DNA of 64,000 nucleotides from Phycobacter sedimenti (GTDB taxonomy: Bacteria; Pseudomonadota; Alphaproteobacteria; Rhodobacterales; Rhodobacteraceae). The notes beneath the pieces are model-generated. The model had not been told where the DNA came from. It searched no databases and saw nothing but the letters and a program-made list of their open reading frames with translations. The number at the start of each line of letters is the position of its first letter. Position 1 is the first letter of the stretch. A program made the translations under genes and the position numbers. Shown in pieces: positions 49,611-59,405 of the stretch. The stretch spans positions 248,001 to 312,000 of the forward strand of contig NZ_JBBVGR010000005.1 of assembly GCF_038148855.1 (NCBI RefSeq), written 5' to 3'.

Positions 49611-51095
49611 CTATTCCTGACTGTCGAGAATCTCGCGCACCTTGGCGACGAGATCTGCACGCGACACTTCGAACTGGCTGGGGCGTTCCTTCCATTCCTT
49701 AAGCGTGGCGCTTTCGGCGATCTTGGCGCCAAGGATCAGGTCCTTGATCTGCACCACACCGCGCTCCTTTTCGTCGCCGCCCTCGATCACGGCGACCGGA
49801 GAATGACGTTTGTCAGCGTATTTCAGCTGATTGCCGAAGTTCTTGGGATTACCCAGGTAAACCTCGGCGCGGATGCCCGCAGCCCGCAGTTCCGCGACCA
49901 TGGCCTGATAATCGGCCATGCGATCACGGTCCATCACGGTCACCACAACGGGGCCGGTGGGCTGGGTGGCAAGACGTCCCTTTTCGCGCAGGGCCGCCAG
50001 CAGGCGATCCACACCGATAGAGACGCCCACGGCGGGAACTTCCTGGCCAGTGAAACGTTTGACCAGCCCGTCATAGCGACCGCCACCGGCAACCGAGCCG
50101 AACTGCCGCTTGCGGCCCTTCTCATCAAGTATTTCAAAGGTCAGTTCTGCCTCGAACACGGGACCGGTGTAATAGCCAAGGCCACGCACCACCGAAGGAT
50201 CAATCTCGATCCGGTCGGAGCCATAGCCGCCAGCGGCCAGCAATGCGCCGATCTGTTCAAGTTCTGCGATACCCTCGGCACCGATCTTGCTGTCGCCAAC
50301 GGCGGCACGCAGGTTGTCCAGCGTTCCGGAGGTATCGGTGGCCTTCGACGTCAAAAAGGCCAGCACAGGTGCGGCTTGTTCATCGCTCAGGCCAACGCCA
50401 TCGATATAGGCGCCCGAGGCATCAAGGCGCCCCTTGCCCAAAAGCTGGCGCACACCCTCTTCACCGACCTTGTCGAACTTGTCGATGGTGCGCAGCACGG
50501 CATCCCGCTGCCCCTCGTCGGCCAGCCCCATGGTCTCCAGCACACCGTTCAGCACCTTGCGGTTGTTGACCCGCACCAGGTAGTCGCCGCGCGGAATGCC
50601 GACGGTCTCCAGCGTGTCCGACAGCATGGCGCAGATCTCGGCATCCGCCGCCATGGACGAGGTGCCCACGGTATCGGCATCGCACTGATAGAACTGACGG
50701 TAGCGGCCCGGACCCGGCTTTTCATTGCGCCAGACCGGCCCCATCGCATAGCGGCGATAGGGGGTTGGCAAATCGTTGCGGTGCTGGGCATAGACCCGCG
50801 CGAGGGGCGCGGTCAGGTCATAGCGCAGGGCCATCCAGTCGCCCTTGCCATCCTCATCGGCCTCCTGCCAGGCAAAGACACCCTCGTTCGGGCGGTCCAC
50901 ATCCGGCAGGAACTTGCCCAGCGCCTCGACCGTTTCCACGGCGGAGGATTCCAGCGCATCAAACCCGTATCGATGATAGACCCCGGCAATCGCCTGCAGC
51001 ATTTCGGTGCGCTGAGTGACCTCGGCACCGAAATAGTCGCGGAAGCCCTTTGGCGTCATGGCCTTGGGACGGGGTTGTTTCTTGACTTTGGCCAT
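49611..51095 (-). CDS. hisS: Histidyl-tRNA synthetase
   Basis: The 494-residue class II synthetase charges tRNA-His. Motif 2 reads GPVWRNEKPGPGRYRQFYQCDAD, and GLGYYTGPVFEAEL and FGSVAGGGRYDGLVKRF are the two histidine-A motifs. GAGGAGGCC precedes the ATG at 51095. Operon hisS-hisZ-hisG. Confidence 0.97.
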   Translation of the reverse strand: MAKVKKQPRPKAMTPKGFRDYFGAEVTQRTEMLQAIAGVYHRYGFDALESSAVETVEALGKFLPDVDRPNEGVFAWQEADEDGKGDWMALRYDLTAPLARVYAQHRNDLPTPYRRYAMGPVWRNEKPGPGRYRQFYQCDADTVGTSSMAADAEICAMLSDTLETVGIPRGDYLVRVNNRKVLNGVLETMGLADEGQRDAVLRTIDKFDKVGEEGVRQLLGKGRLDASGAYIDGVGLSDEQAAPVLAFLTSKATDTSGTLDNLRAAVGDSKIGAEGIAELEQIGALLAAGGYGSDRIEIDPSVVRGLGYYTGPVFEAELTFEILDEKGRKRQFGSVAGGGRYDGLVKRFTGQEVPAVGVSIGVDRLLAALREKGRLATQPTGPVVVTVMDRDRMADYQAMVAELRAAGIRAEVYLGNPKNFGNQLKYADKRHSPVAVIEGGDEKERGVVQIKDLILGAKIAESATLKEWKERPSQFEVSRADLVAKVREILDSQE

Positions 51096-51235
51096 CGTGG
51101 CCTCCTCACGGGTGTCTTTGGGTCTGATCTGTGCCGCGGGGTCTAGCCGATGGATGTAACAACGGCAAGGTAGCGCGGCGGTGTCATGCGCCGACGCGAC
51201 CCGGCTGCGGCAGATGTGCAGCGTGCCAGCCCGCC

Positions 51236-52042
51236 TCAGATATCCGAGAAATCCCCCGCGCGCCCCTTTCCACCGGCAAAGCGCGCGGCGCCATGGCGCC
51301 CCTCGGCGGCGAATGCCGACCGTGAGAGCCACTCGCGCCGCAGTGCAGCCGCCAAGTGCGCAGGCGCCATGCGCGCGGACAGGTGATCGGCCAGCATGCA
51401 GCCCTGCGGAAAACGCGCAAGATCTGCGGCCAGTTCCCGTGCAGTCTGCAGAGCCTCCCCCCTGGCACAGAGACGATCCACCAGTCCCATGACATGCGCC
51501 TCATCCGCCTCGATGCCGCGCCCGGTCAGGATCAGATCATTGGCCCGCCCCTGCCCCAATATCTGCGGCAATCGCACTGTTCCGCCATCAATCAGCGGCA
51601 CGCCCCAGCGCCTGCAATAGACCCCGGCAACGGCGCCCTGCGCCATCACGCGCAGGTCACACCAGGCGGCAAGCTCAAGCCCGCCCGCCACGGCCGGCCC
51701 TTCGATGGCGGCAATCACAGGTTTCCTGAGCATCAGCCGGGAGGGGCCCATCGGTCCGGGCAAAGGATCGCCCATCGGATCACACCAGGCCTCTGGAATA
51801 TCGAGGCCCGCGATCCAGTCATCTGCAGCACCAGATCCTGCGGACTTCAGATCGAATCCCGCGCAAAAGAAGCCCCCCGCCCCGGCCAGCACGGCAACCC
51901 GCGCATCATGGTCCCGATCGAAGGCAAGAAAGGCTTCGAACAGGGACTGTGCCGTATTCGGATCTACCGCGTTGCGCACCTCGGGGCGTCGGATAAGAAT
52001 CGTGGTGACCCCATCCGCTGTTTCGCTGGTCACTGTCGTCAT
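51236..52042 (-). CDS. Enoyl-CoA hydratase/isomerase (crotonase) family protein
   Basis: The 268-residue protein has the crotonase fold: oxyanion-hole strands VLAGAGGFFCAGFDLKSAG and PVIAAIEGPAVAGGLELAAWCDLRV. The general-base Glu positions near residue 130-140 read YCRRWGVPLIDGGTVRLPQ. Reaction (hydration, isomerisation or hydrolysis) is not readable. Start at 52042 gives a 6 bp gap after GGGAGGA. It is not part of the his operon (140 bp gap). Confidence 0.87.
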   Translation of the reverse strand: MTTVTSETADGVTTILIRRPEVRNAVDPNTAQSLFEAFLAFDRDHDARVAVLAGAGGFFCAGFDLKSAGSGAADDWIAGLDIPEAWCDPMGDPLPGPMGPSRLMLRKPVIAAIEGPAVAGGLELAAWCDLRVMAQGAVAGVYCRRWGVPLIDGGTVRLPQILGQGRANDLILTGRGIEADEAHVMGLVDRLCARGEALQTARELAADLARFPQGCMLADHLSARMAPAHLAAALRREWLSRSAFAAEGRHGAARFAGGKGRAGDFSDI

Positions 52043-52133
52043 GTGCATTCCTCCCACGCCGCAGCCTGACGTTTCTCCCATGGACCGGCAAGCTGGCCCG
52101 GCGTATGACGTTGCGCAGCCAAGGAGAGTTATC

Positions 52134-52328
52134 ATGCAGCATCTGGAAGAGCAGATTGCACATCTGACCCGCACTGTGGACGAGTTGAGCGAGGTGATGG
52201 CCCGCCAGCAAACCGAGCTGGACAGGCTGACATACCGCGTTCAGATGCTTATGGAGCGGGAAGCCAGTCGATCCCAGGAGGGCACAGGTGGGGTCATCTT
52301 TGCAGACGAGCGTCCGCCGCACTATTGA
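52134..52328 (+). CDS. slyX: SlyX-family small coiled-coil protein
   Basis: The 64-residue protein is a SlyX member: LEEQIAHLTRTVDELSEVMARQQTELDRLTYRVQML forms an amphipathic coiled coil, followed by the PPHY C-terminus conserved in the family. AAGGAG lies 7 bp before the ATG. Divergent from the crotonase gene. Function unknown. Confidence 0.9.
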   Translation: MQHLEEQIAHLTRTVDELSEVMARQQTELDRLTYRVQMLMEREASRSQEGTGGVIFADERPPHY

Positions 52329-52400
52329 ACCGCCACGGTCGGCGGCAGGACTCCAAGCGGACCGTGCGCGGGCCGGGCCGTGCGCGGGCGGGTAACGCGG

Positions 52401-53999
52401 TCATCCCGCCTTGGGAAAACGATCGTCCTTCGATTTCTCGGTATCTGGCTCCCGCATCAGCGACGACCACTTTGTCTCCAGCATCCATTCCACATCCTGC
52501 CCCGACATCGGGCGCGCGAAATGATACCCCTGCCCCATTTCGCAGTTCACAGATTGAAGGAAATCCGGGTCTTCAGCCGTTTCCACACCTTCGGCGATCA
52601 CCGACAGATCCAAACCGTGGGCCAGCGCGAGGAACGCCCTCACGATCCGCTGGTTCTCCAGGTTGACATTGATACTGGAGATGAAGCTGCCATCGATCTT
52701 GATGCTGTCAAACGGCAGCTGACGCAGGTTGGAAAACGCAGAAAAGCCGGCGCCGAAATCATCAAGAACAACCGAAACACCAAGCTCGCGCAGTTCTGAA
52801 AATGCCGTCTGCGCCATCGCAAAGTCAGACATGATCGCAGTTTCCGTCAGCTCGACAATCAGGCGCCGGGCATCAAATTCCGCCTCTTCCAGGCTTTCGC
52901 GGATCTTTTCGACCAGATACCCGTCGCGAAACTGTGTGGGCGAGATGTTCACGGCAAGCCGCAGGGACGGATCCCAGTTTCGCGCCTTCAGCAGCGCCTG
53001 ACGCAGGACACTCCACCCGAGGGCCGAAATCAACCCGACATCCTCGGCGATCTCGATGAACACATCCGGAGGAACCATGCCACGCGTTTCGTGCGTCCAG
53101 CGCGCCAGTATCTCGAACCCGTGCAGCCTGTTGGTGGAAATATCAAAAACCGGCTGGAAGAAGGGAGCGATCTCGTCATTGGCCACAGCCTGCTTGAGAT
53201 CCAGCTCCAGGGCGCGGCGCTCAAGCGCGAACTGTTCCAATTCCTTGTCAAACCAGGCAAACTGCCCCCGCCCTCGCTTCTTGGCCGAGTACAGCGCCTG
53301 ATCGGCAAACTGCAGGGCTGCGGGTGCCGTATGCTCCGCCGAAAGAAGGGCAAGCCCCATGCTGGTGCCGACAGACAGACGCAGACCGTCTTCGACAATC
53401 GGGAGCGAGATGGAAGCCAGAATACGCCGGGCGATGCTCTCTGCCCGCTCGACCGAAGAAGCCGGACCCAGCGCAATCGCAAATTCATCCCCCCCCAGAC
53501 GAGCAACAAGATCGCCCTTTTCAAGCTCGGCTTTCAACCTCTCCGCCGTTCGCACAAGCACCAGATCACCATAGGCGTGTCCGTGCACGTCGTTGACCGC
53601 CTTGAAACGGTCAAGGTCCAGCATCATCACGATCTCGCCTTCCACAGTCCCGGCGCGATCCAAGCCCTGCAGATAATCCATGAAGGCCCGGCGGTTAGGA
53701 AGACCTGTCAGGGCATCATTGAAGGCCACCTCCTGCGCCTGACGTTCGGCCTTGTCCCGTTCGGCTGCGACTTTGGACAGTTGCCTCGACCTGACGATCA
53801 AGGCCACCATCAGGCCAAAAGCCAGGTTCAGGATAAGAACCGCGAGTTCATCCAGCTCCCAATCCTCATGGGCACGGCTATATTCATGAAACTCCTCGAA
53901 CAGCTCAAACCGCACGCTGATTGCAAAAGTCAGCGTAGTGCCCGCTGCAATCAGCAGGTACATCCAGTTTTCTTTCAGCCTATCAAGGACAGTCGACAC
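52401..53999 (-). CDS. Membrane GGDEF-EAL protein (cyclic-di-GMP turnover)
   Basis: The 532-residue protein has two N-terminal membrane helices (about 12-30 and 50-66), a GGDEF domain (about 90-255: LVARLGGDEFAIAL intact) and an EAL domain (about 270-515). The EAL motif reads FEILARW. Other catalytic residues are present: VNISPTQF, ELTETAIM, DDFGAGFSAF, IKIDGSF, IAEGVET and GQGYHFARPM. The site before GGDEF reads EKGD instead of RxxD, so product inhibition should be absent. The GTG start is taken at 53999. It may make, degrade, or do both to c-di-GMP. No sensory domain is seen. Confidence 0.92.
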   Translation of the reverse strand: MSTVLDRLKENWMYLLIAAGTTLTFAISVRFELFEEFHEYSRAHEDWELDELAVLILNLAFGLMVALIVRSRQLSKVAAERDKAERQAQEVAFNDALTGLPNRRAFMDYLQGLDRAGTVEGEIVMMLDLDRFKAVNDVHGHAYGDLVLVRTAERLKAELEKGDLVARLGGDEFAIALGPASSVERAESIARRILASISLPIVEDGLRLSVGTSMGLALLSAEHTAPAALQFADQALYSAKKRGRGQFAWFDKELEQFALERRALELDLKQAVANDEIAPFFQPVFDISTNRLHGFEILARWTHETRGMVPPDVFIEIAEDVGLISALGWSVLRQALLKARNWDPSLRLAVNISPTQFRDGYLVEKIRESLEEAEFDARRLIVELTETAIMSDFAMAQTAFSELRELGVSVVLDDFGAGFSAFSNLRQLPFDSIKIDGSFISSINVNLENQRIVRAFLALAHGLDLSVIAEGVETAEDPDFLQSVNCEMGQGYHFARPMSGQDVEWMLETKWSSLMREPDTEKSKDDRFPKAG

Positions 54000-54132
54000 G
54001 CAGCGGCTCCACCAGGAGGGATACTTCCTTTCCGTGATAGGGCAGCTTTCCTAATAACCTGTTCAACCGTAAAGGGCTCTTTTCCTAAAGCTTTAGATAC
54101 CCCCCAATCGCCAAACGGATCAGGTCCTGTGC

Positions 54133-57100
54133 TCAGATCTCCTCAACATCCAAGACGCCCTCAAGGGACTTCAAAGCCCCTTTGATCTGCGGGTTGATCG
54201 GAAAGACCTGTCCCAGATCCATCTCCACATCCCCAGGCAGGCCCGGATCCTGCAGGTACATCAGCACCTCTCCCCGACTGGCGTTTCGGGCTGCCGATTT
54301 GGCATCTTCCAGCACGCGGGCCACGGTAGCAATCGCGCCGGGGTCACTGACATAGACCCGCAGGGAGCTTTTGCCCGCATCCGCGATCGCCGCATCCACC
54401 GGCCCGACCGAGCGCACCAGAAGTTTCAGCTGATCGCTTTCCATCGTGGCCTCTGCGGTGATCACGACCTTGGCGCCAGTCTCGAGGAACTCTCTTGATT
54501 TTTCCAGAACTTCCGAGAACAGCGTCACCTCGAACGCGCCGCTCGGATCGCTGATTTGGGCAAAGGCAAAGCGGTTACCCCGCGCCGATTTCCGTTCCTG
54601 TCGCCCGGCGACCACCCCCGCCATCTTGGCCATGAAGGGACCGCGCTCCGCCTTGGCGGTGACCTCATCGAGGGTCATCACATCCTTGCGTTTCAAAGCA
54701 GGCATGTAGTCGTCCAGGGGATGGCCCGACAGGTAGAAACCGATCGCCTTGAACTCTTCGCTCAGCCGTTCGGCAGGCAGCCAGTCCGGCGTGCCCGCAA
54801 GGCGCGGCTCGGGCAGGTCGTCGCCCGCCTCTCCGAACAGCGAGACCTGATTGGAGTTCTTCTGCTCGTGGATTGCTGCCGAATAGTTCACCAGCCCCTC
54901 TAGGCTTTCGAACAGGCGGCGGCGGTTGCTGTCGAGCTGGTCAAAGGCCCCTGCCCGGACCAGCATTTCGAGGGGACGCTTGCCGACCTTTTTCAGATTC
55001 ACCCGGCGGGCAAAGTCGAAGATGCTGACAAAGGGGCGTTCGGTCCCATCCTCGCGCCGCGCCGCCGTCACCAGCCGCATCACATCGACACCGACGTTTT
55101 TGAGCGCGCCCAGCGCATAGACCAGCTCACCATTGACCACGTTGAAGGTCGCTTCCGAGCGGTTCACGCAGGGCGGCACGTAAGGCAGGCTCAGCCCCTT
55201 GCGGACCTCTTCGAAGTAGATCGCCAGCTTGTCCGTGAGGTGGATATCGCAGTTCATGACACCGGCCATGAACTCGACCGGGTGGTTCGCCTTCAGCCAG
55301 GCGGTCTGGTAGGACACCACCGCATAGGCCGCGGCGTGCGATTTGTTGAAGCCGTAGTTGGCGAATTTCTCAAGAAGGTCGAAAACCTCTGACGCCTTCT
55401 TCTTGTCGACGCCATTTTCCGCCGCGCCCTTTTCGAATTTCGGGCGTTCGGCGTCCATCGCCTCCTTGATCTTCTTACCCATCGCGCGGCGCAGCAGGTC
55501 CGCGCCGCCAAGGGAGTAGCCCGCCATCACCTGGGCGATCTGCATCACCTGTTCCTGATAGACGATGATGCCTTGGGTTTCCTCCAGGATGTGATCGATC
55601 AGCGGGTGGACCGAGGTGATCTCCTTCAGGCCGTTCTTCACCTCGCAGTAGGTCGGGATATTCTCCATCGGACCCGGACGATAGAGCGCCACCAGCGCCA
55701 CGATATCCTCGATACAGGTGGGTTTCATGCGCTTGAGCGCATCCATCATGCCGGTGGATTCCACCTGGAACACGGCCACGGTTTTGGCGGCGGAATAGAG
55801 TTTATAAGAGGCCTCGTCATCCAGCGGGATGGCGTTGATCTCGTTCACCGCGCCTTCGGGCGGATCATAAAGCTGGGTCCCGTCTGCCGCCACATGCAGA
55901 TCGCGGCCCGACTGTCGGATCAGGTCCACCGCGTTCTGGATCACGGTCAGGGTCTTGAGACCAAGGAAGTCGAACTTCACCAGACCGGCCTGCTCCACCC
56001 ATTTCATGTTGAACTGGGTTGCCGGCATGTCCGAGCGCGGATCCTGATAAAGCGGCACCAGCGCATCCAGAGGCCGGTCCCCGATCACCACGCCCGCCGC
56101 GTGGGTGGAGGCATTGCGTAGCAGCCCCTCGACCTGCTGACCATAGGTCAGGAGGCGATCCACAACGGGTTCATTCCTGGCCTCTTCGCGCAGGCGGGGT
56201 TCGTCCTGCAGCGCCTTTTCAATGGAGACGGGCTTCACCCCTTCGACCGGGATCATCTTCGAAAGACGATCCACCTGGCCGTAGGGCATCTGCAAGACAC
56301 GGCCGATATCGCGAACCGCCGCCTTGGACAGCAGCGCACCAAAGGTGATGATCTGCCCCACCCGGTCCCGGCCATACTTCTGCTGCACGTAGCGGATCAC
56401 CTCTTCGCGCCGGTCCATGCAGAAGTCGATATCGAAGTCGGGCATCGAGACCCGTTCGGGGTTCAGGAAGCGTTCGAACAGAAGGCTGTAACGCAGCGGG
56501 TCAAGGTCGGTGATGGTCAGCGCGTAGGCCACGAGCGAACCCGCACCCGAGCCCCGGCCAGGCCCCACCGGAATACCGTGATCCTTGCCCCATTTGATGA
56601 AGTCGGCAACGATCAGGAAGTAACCTGGGAAGCCCATGCCCTCGATGATGTCCAGTTCGAAATCGAGCCGTTTCTGGTATTCCTCCACGCTCACAGCGTG
56701 GGGAATCACCGCAAGGCGGTTCTGCAGGCCCTCGTTGGCCTGACGCCGCAGCTCCTGGACCTCGTCATCCGCAAATTTTGGCAGGATCGGATCACGCCGG
56801 TAGGCCATGAAGGCACAGCGCTTGGCGATCTCCACCGTGTTTTCAATCGCTTCCGGCAGATCGGCGAACAGCGTCACCATTTCCTGCTGGCTTTTGAAAT
56901 AGTGCTGTGCCGTCAGGCGGCGGCGTGGCTCGGACTGATCCACATAGGCGCCTTCTGCGATGCAGATCATCGCATCATGGGCCTCGTACATCTCGGTATT
57001 GGGGAAGTAGACGTCATTGGTGGCGACCAGCGGCAGATCCATCGCATAGGCCATCTCCACATGGCCGCGCTCGGTCAGGCGCTCCGCCTCGGGCTGGCCA

Positions 57101-57645
57101 TCCTCGCCAGGGTGGCGCTGCAATTCCACATAAAGCCTGTCGGGATAGATCTCTTTCAGCCGCTGCATCAGCGCCTCGGCCGCCGGACGCTGCCCCTGCT
57201 GCAATAACTGCCCAACTGGGCCTTCCGGGCCGCCCGAGAGGCAAATCAGCCCTTTGGAATTCGCCTCCAGTTCCTCAAGCGTGACCTGTGGCAGCTGTCC
57301 GCCCTTGTCCACGTAAAGACAGGAAGAGAGCTTCATCAGATGCTCGTAGCCTGCCTCGCTCTGCGCCAGCAGGACGATGGGGGCTGGCGCCTTGGGCCGT
57401 TCTCCCGGCTCGCTTTTCTCAAAGGTCACATCCACCTGGCAGCCGATGATCGGCTGGATCCCCGCCCCCGACAGGGTGACCGAGAATTCCAGCGCCGAGA
57501 ACATCGCGTTGGTGTCCGTCACCGCGATGGCAGGCATGCCGTTTGCCTTGCACAGGTCCGGCAGTTTCTTGAGCCGCAGCGCGCCCTCCAGAAGCGAGTA
57601 TTCAGTGTGGGTGCGCAGGTGAATGAATCGGGGAGCATCAGTCAT
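54133..57645 (-). CDS. dnaE: DNA polymerase III alpha subunit
   Basis: The 1170-residue catalytic subunit of the replicative polymerase opens with the PHP domain (FIHLRTHTEYSLLEGALRL). The polymerase catalytic acids lie in SMPDFDIDFCMDRREEVI. GPGRGSGAGSLVAYAL and the C-terminal OB/tau-binding regions are present. It stands alone on the minus strand. A single dnaE1-type gene; no error-prone dnaE2 cassette nearby. Confidence 0.98.
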   Translation of the reverse strand: MTDAPRFIHLRTHTEYSLLEGALRLKKLPDLCKANGMPAIAVTDTNAMFSALEFSVTLSGAGIQPIIGCQVDVTFEKSEPGERPKAPAPIVLLAQSEAGYEHLMKLSSCLYVDKGGQLPQVTLEELEANSKGLICLSGGPEGPVGQLLQQGQRPAAEALMQRLKEIYPDRLYVELQRHPGEDGQPEAERLTERGHVEMAYAMDLPLVATNDVYFPNTEMYEAHDAMICIAEGAYVDQSEPRRRLTAQHYFKSQQEMVTLFADLPEAIENTVEIAKRCAFMAYRRDPILPKFADDEVQELRRQANEGLQNRLAVIPHAVSVEEYQKRLDFELDIIEGMGFPGYFLIVADFIKWGKDHGIPVGPGRGSGAGSLVAYALTITDLDPLRYSLLFERFLNPERVSMPDFDIDFCMDRREEVIRYVQQKYGRDRVGQIITFGALLSKAAVRDIGRVLQMPYGQVDRLSKMIPVEGVKPVSIEKALQDEPRLREEARNEPVVDRLLTYGQQVEGLLRNASTHAAGVVIGDRPLDALVPLYQDPRSDMPATQFNMKWVEQAGLVKFDFLGLKTLTVIQNAVDLIRQSGRDLHVAADGTQLYDPPEGAVNEINAIPLDDEASYKLYSAAKTVAVFQVESTGMMDALKRMKPTCIEDIVALVALYRPGPMENIPTYCEVKNGLKEITSVHPLIDHILEETQGIIVYQEQVMQIAQVMAGYSLGGADLLRRAMGKKIKEAMDAERPKFEKGAAENGVDKKKASEVFDLLEKFANYGFNKSHAAAYAVVSYQTAWLKANHPVEFMAGVMNCDIHLTDKLAIYFEEVRKGLSLPYVPPCVNRSEATFNVVNGELVYALGALKNVGVDVMRLVTAARREDGTERPFVSIFDFARRVNLKKVGKRPLEMLVRAGAFDQLDSNRRRLFESLEGLVNYSAAIHEQKNSNQVSLFGEAGDDLPEPRLAGTPDWLPAERLSEEFKAIGFYLSGHPLDDYMPALKRKDVMTLDEVTAKAERGPFMAKMAGVVAGRQERKSARGNRFAFAQISDPSGAFEVTLFSEVLEKSREFLETGAKVVITAEATMESDQLKLLVRSVGPVDAAIADAGKSSLRVYVSDPGAIATVARVLEDAKSAARNASRGEVLMYLQDPGLPGDVEMDLGQVFPINPQIKGALKSLEGVLDVEEI

Positions 57646-58043
57646 GGCGCCAAGCTATCCGATCAGATGCGCGGGTTAAAAGCGCATTCGTAACAGAGTT
57701 CACCGAGCAAGATATCCGGCTGAGTCCGCCCGAACCCGGCACCGGTTTGCCTGAATAATAAGCGTGATTTTCAGTAATTCCCGAAAAGTGCTTATGGGGC
57801 TGCGACAAACCCGATCCGGTCGAAAAAGCATTAAGCCCTTCACAACTCTCAAGGATATCGCTTTGCGCCGACGGTTTTCGCTCATTCCAGAAATCTGCAT
57901 GCAAGCGTCGCTTTTCCTTGCCAGACAGCGTTCTGCCTTTCTACTCTGCTTCGGATAACACGGATAAACCCCGCTGGCTCTTCTACGTCGCATCGAAGGG
58001 TCCGCCATTTGGGGAAACAGGGTAAGGCGACGGGTTTCACAAG
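57646..58043. other. Divergent gap between dnaE and xdhA
   Basis: About 400 bp without a supported gene. It must hold the dnaE and xdhABC promoters. I see no clear operator or RNA; the short frames present have no ribosome-binding site. Confidence 0.5.
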
Positions 58044-59405
58044 ATGACAATCACCTTTCATCTGAACGGTGAGGAGGTAGCGTTGAAGGATGCGGATCCT
58101 TCGGCAACGCTGCTTGATTGGCTGCGCGAAGAGCGGGGCCTATGCGGCACCAAGGAAGGTTGCAACGAGGGCGACTGCGGCGCCTGCACGGTGATGGTGA
58201 CGGATGGGCGCGGGGCCAAGCCGCTCAATGCCTGCATCCTGTTCCTGCCCCAACTCAATGGCAAATCGGTGCGCACGGTCGAGGGCGCCGCCGGGCCGGA
58301 CGGCAGCCTGCACCCCGTGCAGCGCGCCATGATCGACCACCACGGCAGCCAGTGCGGCTTCTGCACCCCCGGTTTCGTTATGTCCATGGTCACGGCCCAC
58401 AGGGAGGGCGCGCGGGATTTCGATGATCGCCTCGCCGGGAACCTCTGCCGCTGCACTGGCTATGCCCCGATCATCCGCGCCGCCGAAGCGGCCGCCGATC
58501 AGCCCGTGCCAGACTGGATCGCGTCCGAGGCACCCGCCAAGGCAGCGCCGCTGGACAACATGCCGTCCTCCTCGGACGCGCTTGCCGCGCTCTATGCCGC
58601 CAACCCCGACGCGACCCTTGTGGCCGGGGCAACGGATGTGGGCCTTTGGGTCACCAAGGGGCTGCGCGATCTTGGGCGGATGATTTTTCTCGATGCCTGC
58701 GAGGATCTGAAGCAGATCGACATCAGCGAAGAGACCGTACGGATCGGCGCCATGGTCGACATGAACCGGATGCGTGCCGCCATCGCGCCCCTGCACGAAT
58801 CATACGCCGAGATGATCCGTCGCTATGCCAGCCAGCAGGTGCGCGCGGCGGCGACGGTTGGCGGCAATATCGCCAATGGTTCTCCCATCGGGGACAACCC
58901 GCCTGCCCTCATTGCGCTGGGGGCGACGCTGCACCTGCGCAAGGAAGACATGCGCCGCGAGTTGCCACTGGAAGAGTTCTTCATCGATTACGGCAAGCAG
59001 GACCGCCAGTCCGGTGAATTCGTCGAGGCGGTGTCTTTCCCCCGGCAGCCGGATCGTTTGCGCGTCTACAAGCTCTCCAAACGCTTTGACCAGGATATCT
59101 CGGCAGTGTTGGGCGCGTTCAACGTGAGTGTCGAAAATGGCGTGGTCCATTCCGCCCGCATCGCCTTTGGCGGCATGGCAGGCGTGCCAAAGCGGGCGAG
59201 CCATGTGGAGGCTGCGATTCTTGGCCAGCCCTGGACCCCGGCGACGATCACTCTGGCCCAAGGGGAATTCGAAAAGGACTTCACCCCCCTCAGCGACATG
59301 CGCGCCTCGGACGCATACCGGCTCGACTGCGCGCGCAACATGCTGCTGCGCTATTTCGCGGATCTGGCAGGTGAAACGGTCAGCGTTCTGGAGGTGAGCC
59401 AATGA
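58044..59405 (+). CDS. xdhA: Xanthine dehydrogenase small subunit (FeS and FAD)
   Basis: The 453-residue subunit carries two 2Fe-2S clusters (LCGTKEGCNEGDCGACTVMV with four Cys; QCGFCTPGFV plus NLCRCTGYAP) and an FAD domain (about 170-340: VAGATDVGLWVTKG and AAATVGGNIANGSPIGDNPPAL). It passes electrons from the molybdenum site to NAD. Length and order match the Rhodobacter XdhA type. It overlaps xdhB by 4 bp. Confidence 0.96.
   Translation: MTITFHLNGEEVALKDADPSATLLDWLREERGLCGTKEGCNEGDCGACTVMVTDGRGAKPLNACILFLPQLNGKSVRTVEGAAGPDGSLHPVQRAMIDHHGSQCGFCTPGFVMSMVTAHREGARDFDDRLAGNLCRCTGYAPIIRAAEAAADQPVPDWIASEAPAKAAPLDNMPSSSDALAALYAANPDATLVAGATDVGLWVTKGLRDLGRMIFLDACEDLKQIDISEETVRIGAMVDMNRMRAAIAPLHESYAEMIRRYASQQVRAAATVGGNIANGSPIGDNPPALIALGATLHLRKEDMRRELPLEEFFIDYGKQDRQSGEFVEAVSFPRQPDRLRVYKLSKRFDQDISAVLGAFNVSVENGVVHSARIAFGGMAGVPKRASHVEAAILGQPWTPATITLAQGEFEKDFTPLSDMRASDAYRLDCARNMLLRYFADLAGETVSVLEVSQ

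Noticed and set aside
57700..58043. Small minus-strand frames between dnaE and xdhA
   Set aside because: No start signals and no family resemblance; region more likely promoters.
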